Assembly (NCBI GenBank): GCA_947478315.1
Contig: CANJWF010000105.1
Span: forward strand, 1-5,043
Source of the DNA: Sphingobacteriaceae bacterium
Lineage (GTDB): Bacteria; Bacteroidota; Bacteroidia; Sphingobacteriales; Sphingobacteriaceae
Direction of reading: 5' to 3'
DNA length: 5,043 bases
This document shows positions 1 through 5,043 of the stretch, in pieces; position 1 is the stretch's first letter; every line of letters begins with the position of its first letter. The position numbers were made by a program, and so were the translations under genes. The notes beneath the pieces were generated by a model that saw only the letters and a list, made by a program, of their open reading frames with translations, was not told the DNA's origin and searched no databases.

Positions 1-1
1 A

Positions 2-2701
2 ATTATCTCCATTTTGCAGATGACATCCATATTTTCCGCAGGTTTAGTCGGAGCTTTAGCCTACACCTTTTCGGATACCTTTTGGTTTTCTGCCGTAGAA
101 GCTGAAGTATATGCTATGTCATCTTTAGTAACAGCCGCTGTTTTTTGGGCGATATTCAAATGGGAAGCTCAAGCGGATCAACCCCATGCCGACCGGTGGT
201 TGATTCTTATCGCTTATTTAATTGGCTTGTCTATAGGTATTCATTTGTTGAGTTTATTGATTATTCCTATAGTTGCTTGTGTTTACTATTTCCGACGAAC
301 ACAGAAACCGACTAACAAAGGATTAATTTGGGCATTTATCATAGGAGTTCTTATACTAGCACTTATTCAGTATGGAATTATTCAAAAAATGATAGCCATA
401 GCTGCTGCATTCGATTATTTCTTTGTTAATACCGTTGGGTGGGGATTTGGTTCAGGAGCAATTATTTTTGTTATAATCGTCGTATTTGCTTTATGTGTTG
501 GAATTCGATACTCTCATCAAAAAAATAAACCAGTTTTGAATCTAGCATTACTATCGCTTGTATTCATCATTTTTGGATACTCCTCTTTTACTATGATAGT
601 AGTTCGAGCACAAGCCGGACCTAATCTCAACAATACTGAGCCTACCGATGCCTATTCTTTATTAAGTTACCTCAACCGAGAACAATATGGTAGTGCCCCA
701 CTTATATACGGACCTTATTTTGATGCTCAACTTACCGATCAACAATCCGATGGAAAAACCTATCGGAGAGGAAAAGAAAAATATGAAGAAGCGGGAAATA
801 AAATCAAAAACATTTACGATCATAATACCCTATTCCCCCGTATGCATAGTACCGATCCCTCTGATGTGCAATTTTATCGTCAGTGGATGCGTATTGGAGA
901 AGGAGAAAAACCTAAATTTTCAGATAATCTTGGATTTTTCTTCTCTTGGCAAGTAGGAGAAATGTATATGCGCTATTTTCTATGGAATTTTGCAGGGCGA
1001 CAAAACGACATCCAGGGAGGGGGAGGAGATTACGCTTCAGGCAATTGGACGACAGGAATCAAAGTTGTAGATAAGATGCGTTTAGGCCATCAAGATAAGT
1101 TACCCAAAAGTATTTCCGAAAATAAAGCCAATAATCAACTTTATTGTTTACCCCTCATATTGGGCCTCCTTGGTGCATTTTGGCACTTTAAGCGCAATCA
1201 AAAAGATGCAGGAACAGTCGGATTGTTGTTTTTCTTCACAGGCTTAGCTATTGTTTTGTATCTAAACCAAGATCCTAATCAGCCTCGCGAACGTGATTAT
1301 GCCTATGTAGGTTCTTTTTATGCGTTTGCCATTTGGATAGGATTAGGTGTTTTAGCACTTATCGAAATACTTTCTAAAAAACTGACACCTAAAAATGCCA
1401 CAATTACGGCCTTTGTTTTATCATTTGTAGGAGTTCCAGTACTAATGGCGAGAGAAGAATGGGACGATCATGATCGTTCAAACAAATATATGACAAGAGA
1501 TATGGCCGCCAACTATCTCAACTCTTGTGCAACCAATGCCATTCTGTTCACATACGGAGATAACGATACCTATCCATTATGGTATGTGCAAGAAGTTCAA
1601 AATATAAGACCAGATGTTCGGATTGTAAATCTAAGTTTGCTAGGAACAGATTGGTACATCCGTCAAATGAAAAATAAGATGAATCAATCAGCTCCTTTGC
1701 CAATCACCATGTCCAACGAAAAATTTGTTCAAGGAAATCGAGACGTTATATTTTACCAAGATCTTAATATAGAGGGGTATGCCGATTTGAAAAATATTTT
1801 CGATTTTATTACCTCAGACGACAATCGAGACAAAACAGATTACGGCAATGGGGAAATGGGGAATTTTTTACCTACCAAAAAAATTAAAATCGTAGTTAAT
1901 CCAGCACAAATAATAAAACAAGGCATATTGCCAACTAATTACAAAAATCAAATAATCAAAGAAATCAATTGGACATACCCTAGAAATGTTGTTACTAAAG
2001 CAGAATTAGCTATGTTCGATATACTCGCTCATAACAATTGGCAGCGTCCTATTTATTTTGCCAATACCGTTCCCAATGAACAATACATCGGATTAGATAA
2101 GTATTTATATAATGAGGGTTTTGCACGTAGGTTGTTGCCTATACAAAAGCAATTATTAGATTCAACCGGAATGACTGATGCTGCCAATACAGAGATAATG
2201 TATCAGAATATGATGCACAAGTTTAAATGGGGAAATCTTAAAAATTGTCATTACATCGACCCCGAATCTATTAGAATGATTAACGCCTTAGAAAACTCGT
2301 TTTTAAGCCTGGCGCAAAACCTCTATTTAGATGGCCAAAATAGCAAAGCCTTGGCCGTCATTCAAAAACTTAGAGAAGTATTACCTCCACAGTTCCATTC
2401 TATATTTTCAGCTTATTTTAGGGTAAGGCTGGCTGAAATATGTTATCAAATCGTTCAGACCAATTTGGCAAACACGTTAATGCAAGAAACATTAGCCTAC
2501 CTAAATGACGAATTAGGTTATTATGCCACGGCCGTACCTATTAATAGAAATCAACATGTAAGTGATTTAAGAAGTGGTATGTACTTATTGCAAAATATGA
2601 CAGAATTAGCCAAACAATACAAACAATTCACCCTAAGCCAGCAGGCAGAAAAGCAATTTTATTCAATAGGAAAATTATTGCCACAAGACACTCAAAATTG
2701 A
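2..2701 (+). CDS. DUF2723-family polytopic membrane protein, probable GT-C-type glycosyltransferase (5' end missing)
   Basis: The reading frame is open from the first bases of the window, so the true start lies upstream; the TTG at 14 is not a credible start. Residues below are numbered from that TTG (895 to the stop). Residues 20-38 carry the DUF2723 signature, with SAVEAEVY at 26-33 resembling the AEVF motif of eukaryotic TMEM260, a protein O-mannosyltransferase. About ten hydrophobic segments follow: roughly 8-24, 33-50, 62-93 (two), 103-138 (one or two), 147-163, 175-196, 377-391, 401-417, 431-452 and 463-478. Other family blocks are NFAGRQNDIQ (325-334), RERDYAYVGSFYAFAIWIG (425-443), YGDNDTYPLWYVQEV (514-528), NLSLLGTDWYI (539-549) and NWQRPIYFANTVP (675-687). 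Residues from about 480 on form a soluble region, probably periplasmic, ending in TPR-like helices (about 760-890). As I recall, family members exceed 1,000 residues, so roughly 100 or more are missing. The family assignment is firm. Sugar transfer is inferred from TMEM260; donor and acceptor are unknown. Confidence 0.9.
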   Translation: MISILQMTSIFSAGLVGALAYTFSDTFWFSAVEAEVYAMSSLVTAAVFWAIFKWEAQADQPHADRWLILIAYLIGLSIGIHLLSLLIIPIVACVYYFRRTQKPTNKGLIWAFIIGVLILALIQYGIIQKMIAIAAAFDYFFVNTVGWGFGSGAIIFVIIVVFALCVGIRYSHQKNKPVLNLALLSLVFIIFGYSSFTMIVVRAQAGPNLNNTEPTDAYSLLSYLNREQYGSAPLIYGPYFDAQLTDQQSDGKTYRRGKEKYEEAGNKIKNIYDHNTLFPRMHSTDPSDVQFYRQWMRIGEGEKPKFSDNLGFFFSWQVGEMYMRYFLWNFAGRQNDIQGGGGDYASGNWTTGIKVVDKMRLGHQDKLPKSISENKANNQLYCLPLILGLLGAFWHFKRNQKDAGTVGLLFFFTGLAIVLYLNQDPNQPRERDYAYVGSFYAFAIWIGLGVLALIEILSKKLTPKNATITAFVLSFVGVPVLMAREEWDDHDRSNKYMTRDMAANYLNSCATNAILFTYGDNDTYPLWYVQEVQNIRPDVRIVNLSLLGTDWYIRQMKNKMNQSAPLPITMSNEKFVQGNRDVIFYQDLNIEGYADLKNIFDFITSDDNRDKTDYGNGEMGNFLPTKKIKIVVNPAQIIKQGILPTNYKNQIIKEINWTYPRNVVTKAELAMFDILAHNNWQRPIYFANTVPNEQYIGLDKYLYNEGFARRLLPIQKQLLDSTGMTDAANTEIMYQNMMHKFKWGNLKNCHYIDPESIRMINALENSFLSLAQNLYLDGQNSKALAVIQKLREVLPPQFHSIFSAYFRVRLAEICYQIVQTNLANTLMQETLAYLNDELGYYATAVPINRNQHVSDLRSGMYLLQNMTELAKQYKQFTLSQQAEKQFYSIGKLLPQDTQN

Positions 2702-2771
2702 TAGCAAAAAGATGTTAGAAGCAAAGTAATAATTCACATCAAAGTAGTTCGTTGCTTTTAATCTCTAAAAC

Positions 2772-3392
2772 ATGATTATTAAAATATATCCCGAAAATCC
2801 CAATCAAAAGCACATCGCTCAAGTAGTGGATGTGCTTAAAAGCGGTGGAGTTATTATTTACCCTACCGACACCATTTACGGAATCGGTTGCGATATTACT
2901 AATCATCGTTCCATTGAACGTATTTGTGAAATCAGAGGAATAAAATCCAATAAAGTTAATCTTTCCTTTATCTGTTACGATTTAAGTCATATCTCAGACT
3001 ATATAAAGCCTATCGATAATGTTACCTTCAGGCTACTGAAAAAAACATTGCCAGGACCATTTACTTTTATATTTAATGCTAACAATCAAGTCCCTAAATT
3101 ATTAAGTATCAATAAAAAAACAGTAGGAATCCGTGTACCAGATAACAATATTGCGCGTTACATTGTTCAAGCATTAGGTAATCCAATACTATCTGCATCC
3201 ATTAGAGATGAGGATGAACTCATAGAATATTCAACAGACCCCGAATTAATACATGAGAAATACAAAAATGTAGTAGATATAGTTATCGATGGAGGATATG
3301 GAGACAATCACCCTTCAACTGTTATAGATTGTACCACAGGAGCATTTGAAATTATAAGACAAGGAAAAGGAGATTTAAACCATCTTTTATAA
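2772..3392 (+). CDS. yciO: Sua5/YciO/YrdC-domain protein, YciO-type (likely to be auto-annotated as L-threonylcarbamoyladenylate synthase)
   Basis: This is a complete 206-residue single-domain YrdC-fold protein. Visible blocks are GGVIIYPTDTIYGIGCD (25-41), PGPFTFIF (94-101), TVGIRVPD (117-124), a GNPILSAS strand (136-143), PSTVID (181-186) and a terminal IRQGKG (195-200). TsaC and Sua5 use this fold to make threonylcarbamoyl-AMP from threonine, bicarbonate and ATP for tRNA t6A. Their Lys-Arg-Ser-Asn signature is mostly absent here: the positions align to Arg55, Ile57, Ser143 and Arg145. The IERICEIR segment (48-55), the NVTFRLLK segment (83-90) and the length all resemble E. coli YciO as I recall it. 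There is no C-terminal Sua5 domain. The protein is probably cytoplasmic and binds nucleotide or RNA; t6A synthesis is possible but unproven. The ATG follows an A-rich leader without a Shine-Dalgarno sequence, 70 bp after the preceding stop, with no TAnnTTTG promoter between, which suggests read-through transcription. Domain certain; YciO subtype likely. Confidence 0.9.
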   Translation: MIIKIYPENPNQKHIAQVVDVLKSGGVIIYPTDTIYGIGCDITNHRSIERICEIRGIKSNKVNLSFICYDLSHISDYIKPIDNVTFRLLKKTLPGPFTFIFNANNQVPKLLSINKKTVGIRVPDNNIARYIVQALGNPILSASIRDEDELIEYSTDPELIHEKYKNVVDIVIDGGYGDNHPSTVIDCTTGAFEIIRQGKGDLNHLL

Positions 3393-3442
3393 ATACGAGA
3401 ATACATACAGATATTAATTTTATCCATAAATATCAACCAGAG

Positions 3443-4624
3443 ATGATTAGCAACGATCTTTACGAAGCCCCTGATTATTATCTGTTAGATGAATTATTAA
3501 CAGAAGAGCATAAGCTGATTCGAAGTACAGTTAGAGCCTGGGTAAAAAAGGAATTAACTCCTATCATAGAAGATTACGCCCAAAAAGCATTTTTTCCAAA
3601 ACAATTGTTGAAAGGATTAGGTGCAATAGCAGCATTTGGTCCAACTATCCCCATACAATATGGAGGTGCAGGATTAGATTATATTGCGTATGGACTTGTT
3701 ATGCAAGAAATTGAGAGGGGTGATTCTGGGATTCGTTCTACAGCATCCGTGCAAGGGTCATTAGTAATGTATCCGATTTATACCTATGGAACAGAAGAAC
3801 AAAAACAAAAATATCTCCCCAAATTGGCAGATGGAACTTATTTAGGTTGCTTTGGACTAACAGAACCTAATCATGGTTCAGACCCATCAGCTATGATAAC
3901 TCGTATTCAAGACAAAGGAGATTATTATTTACTCAACGGAGCGAAAATGTGGATATCTAATGCCCCATGTGCAGATATTGCTGTTGTTTGGGCAAAAGAT
4001 GAAACTAACTCTATTAGAGGTCTTATTGTAGAAAGAGGGATGGAGGGATTTACAACTCCTGAAATTCACAATAAATGGTCATTGAGAGCATCTATTACAG
4101 GAGAACTTGTTTTTGATAATGTAAGAATTCCTAAAACACACATTTTTCCAGATATTAAAAGTATAAAAGGACCTTTAAGTTGCTTGAATCAAGCGCGCTA
4201 CGGAATAGCATGGGGTGCCATAGGAGCAGCTATGGATTGTTATGATACTGCATTAAAATATGCTAAACAGAGAGAACAATTTGGTAAACCAATTGCAGCA
4301 TTTCAACTTCAGCAAAAAAAATTAGCTGAAATGATTACTGAAATCACCAAAGCGCAGTTATTAGTGTGGCGTTTAGGAACGTTGAAAAATGATAATAAGG
4401 CAACACCTGCACAAATTTCGATGGCAAAACGTAACAGCGTAGAGATGGCTCTTCACGTAGCTAGAGAAGCACGTCAAATTTTGGGAGCTATGGGTATAAC
4501 AGGGGAATACCCTATTATGCGTCATATGATGAATTTAGAATCTGTCGTAACTTATGAAGGAACCCATGACATTCATTTACTAATTACAGGAATGGATATC
4601 ACAGGAGAAAATGCATTTAAATAA
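3443..4624 (+). CDS. gcdH: acyl-CoA dehydrogenase, glutaryl-CoA dehydrogenase type
   Basis: This is a complete 393-residue flavoprotein of the acyl-CoA dehydrogenase superfamily with the usual order: N-terminal helical domain (about 15-130), middle beta domain (about 132-235) and C-terminal helical domain (about 245-390). FAD and substrate contacts are visible in CFGLTEPNHGSDP (136-148) and WISNA (170-174). The catalytic base is Glu372 in YEGTHDIH (371-378), the position used by short-chain and glutaryl-CoA enzymes. Residues tied to glutaryl-CoA in the human enzyme have counterparts here: Glu91, Arg98 and Ser102 in IERGDSGIRSTAS, and Tyr371 beside the base. KWSLRAS (211-217), NQARYGIAWG (249-258) and REQFGKP (277-283) also resemble glutaryl-CoA dehydrogenase. 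That enzyme oxidises and decarboxylates glutaryl-CoA to crotonyl-CoA in lysine and tryptophan breakdown, passing electrons to ETF. No ETF or other degradation gene is in the window. The start follows the upstream gene by 50 bp and fits the family's N-terminus. Tandem stops (TAA TAG) end it. The superfamily is certain, the substrate probable. Confidence 0.93.
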   Translation: MISNDLYEAPDYYLLDELLTEEHKLIRSTVRAWVKKELTPIIEDYAQKAFFPKQLLKGLGAIAAFGPTIPIQYGGAGLDYIAYGLVMQEIERGDSGIRSTASVQGSLVMYPIYTYGTEEQKQKYLPKLADGTYLGCFGLTEPNHGSDPSAMITRIQDKGDYYLLNGAKMWISNAPCADIAVVWAKDETNSIRGLIVERGMEGFTTPEIHNKWSLRASITGELVFDNVRIPKTHIFPDIKSIKGPLSCLNQARYGIAWGAIGAAMDCYDTALKYAKQREQFGKPIAAFQLQQKKLAEMITEITKAQLLVWRLGTLKNDNKATPAQISMAKRNSVEMALHVAREARQILGAMGITGEYPIMRHMMNLESVVTYEGTHDIHLLITGMDITGENAFK

Positions 4625-4694
4625 TAGTTAAATCTTTTTATGATTTGATTTGTAATCGCCTATCGAAAATACAAAAAACTGTTTAATTTTTTTT

Positions 4695-4711
4695 CGTGAT
4701 GCAATATCACG
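4695..4711 (+). terminator. small perfect hairpin, possible weak intrinsic terminator of the three-gene unit
   Basis: CGTGAT (4695-4700) and ATCACG (4706-4711) are perfect inverted copies around a 5-nt loop, starting 71 bp after the dehydrogenase stop. On the + strand the stem is followed by GTCTTTTC, a short and interrupted U tract, so termination would be weak. A long T tract lies just before the stem. The flanks CGAAAATA (4664-4671) and TATTTTCG (4729-4736) form a further 8-bp inverted pair enclosing the hairpin. The symmetry is seen directly; the terminator role is inferred from position, and a protein-binding site is an alternative. Confidence 0.4.
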
Positions 4712-4750
4712 GTCTTTTCAATCATCGATATTTTCGTTTTGTGGGAATTG

Positions 4751-4795
4751 CTTAAGCACTCACTTTCAAAGAAAAGTAGAAACATGAGTGTTGAG
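4751..4795 (+). repeat. imperfect long hairpin of unknown role
   Basis: CACTCA (4757-4762) pairs with TGAGTG (4785-4790). The helix extends outward, with G4756 bulged, as CTTAA (4751-4755) against TTGAG (4791-4795) with one G-U pair. It extends inward, after a small internal loop, as TTTC (4764-4767) against GAAA (4779-4782), leaving an 11-nt loop. A run of five T occurs at 4806-4810, ten bases after the stem, which is too far for a classical terminator. It could be a second transcript-end structure, part of an unrecognised leader or small RNA, or chance in AT-rich sequence. Confidence 0.3.
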
Positions 4796-4812
4796 AAACT
4801 AAATCTTTTTGA

Positions 4813-4824
4813 TTTCGTACGAAA
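4813..4824. repeat. perfect 12-bp palindrome TTTCGTACGAAA
   Basis: The twelve bases read identically on both strands, the form expected of a dimeric regulator's half-sites. The palindrome overlaps a second inverted repeat, TTTTGATT (4807-4814) against AATCAAAA (4831-4838). It lies about 157 bp upstream of the -33 element of the outward promoter, farther than a simple repressor site would normally be. The symmetry is certain; any function is a guess. Confidence 0.35.
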
Positions 4825-4980
4825 ACTTTTAATCAAAATTTTAACAGTGTCTAATTAAATAAATTTTATTAAATATTAATAGTCAGTTAATTATAAATTA
4901 AGTAAAAAATCAGATAAAAGATATTCAGAAGGTATTACAATCAACTTTTAAGGGTACTTAAAAAAATATTTTCCCACTCG

Positions 4981-5011
4981 TTTGCTAATTAATAAAAGTT
5001 GTCTATCTTTG
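4981..5011 (+). promoter_or_regulatory. Bacteroidota-type housekeeping sigma promoter reading out of the window
   Basis: TTTG at 4981-4984 and TATCTTTG at 5004-5011 match the -33 (TTTG) and -7 (TAnnTTTG) elements known for the primary sigma factor of Bacteroidota. The 19-nt spacing is within the normal range. Transcription should start around 5016-5020, heading right. The only ATG after it (5022) runs into a stop after six codons, so the gene served starts beyond the window and has a leader of at least about 25 nt. The exact match suggests a well-expressed gene, whose identity cannot be told from here. Confidence 0.8.
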
Positions 5012-5043
5012 CCATCCCTTTATGTGGATAAGCGTATCTTGAA

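Larger units (their letters stand above)
4625..5043. other. non-coding intergenic region, AT-rich, with inverted repeats and an outward promoter
   Basis: No convincing gene is present in these 419 bases on either strand. The left half (4660-4825) holds several inverted repeats: a compact hairpin at 4695-4711, a longer imperfect one at 4751-4795 and a perfect palindrome at 4813-4824. The middle (about 4826-4975) is almost entirely A and T and shows no motif I recognise. The right end (4981-5011) is a promoter reading out of the window. An 11-bp direct repeat (TAAATCTTTTT) occurs at 4629-4639 and 4800-4810, with similar sequence just after each copy. I recognise no tRNA, rRNA or riboswitch. Confidence 0.75.

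Noticed and set aside
14..16. TTG as the start of the first gene
   Set aside because: The same frame is open to the window edge, and the DUF2723 family has a further N-terminal portion before the motif seen at residues 20-38, so the gene is cut by the window.
687..956. 89-codon open frame on the + strand inside the DUF2723 gene
   Set aside because: It is out of frame within a gene that has clear family motifs across this stretch, and its peptide is low-complexity and unlike any family I know.
2741..2754. TAGTTCG before the YciO-type gene as a -7 promoter element
   Set aside because: It departs from TAnnTTTG and has no TTTG at the required distance upstream.
2719..2757. Inverted repeat AAGCAA/TTGCTT in the first intergenic gap, as a terminator
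   Set aside because: It has only 6 AT-rich pairs around a 27-nt loop with no proper U tract, which is too weak to call.
4699..4755. 18-codon open frame starting at the ATG at 4699
   Set aside because: It begins inside the hairpin loop region, has no supporting leader, and its peptide shows nothing recognisable.
1..5043. Mobile element, CRISPR, toxin-antitoxin or defence system
   Set aside because: All three long genes are housekeeping-type families. There are no terminal inverted repeats, transposase fragments, regularly spaced repeats or paired small genes.

Overview
The window looks like ordinary chromosomal DNA from a member of the Bacteroidota (Bacteroidetes). Three things point there. 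The first gene encodes a large DUF2723-family membrane protein, a family that is abundant in this phylum. The right edge carries an exact match to the unusual Bacteroidota housekeeping promoter (TTTG, 19 nt, TAnnTTTG). The start codons lack Shine-Dalgarno sequences and sit in A-rich leaders. The DNA is visibly AT-rich. I cannot name a genus from the sequence alone.

Layout: three genes lie head to tail on the + strand and occupy positions 2-4624. The first (2-2701) is missing its 5' end at the window edge and encodes a DUF2723 polytopic membrane protein, probably a GT-C-fold glycosyltransferase or related envelope protein. After a 70-bp gap comes a 206-residue Sua5/YciO/YrdC-domain protein (2772-3392). 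It resembles the YciO branch more than the tRNA-modifying TsaC/Sua5 branch. After a further 50-bp gap comes a 393-residue acyl-CoA dehydrogenase (3443-4624) whose active-site residues match glutaryl-CoA dehydrogenase. I see no Bacteroidota-type promoter and no convincing terminator in either gap, so the three genes may be co-transcribed. Their functions (envelope glycosylation, a nucleotide/RNA-binding YrdC-fold protein, flavin-dependent acyl-CoA oxidation) do not form an obvious pathway.

The last 419 bases (4625-5043) hold no convincing gene. They contain a small perfect hairpin that may end the operon, a longer imperfect hairpin, a perfect 12-bp palindrome, a very AT-rich stretch, and finally a strong outward-reading promoter for a gene beyond the right edge.

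I found no mobile element, CRISPR array, defence system or stable RNA gene. The points most worth a second look are the YciO-type active site in a protein that automatic annotation would probably call threonylcarbamoyl-AMP synthase, the evidence for glutaryl-CoA specificity in the dehydrogenase, and the cluster of inverted repeats in the terminal non-coding region.
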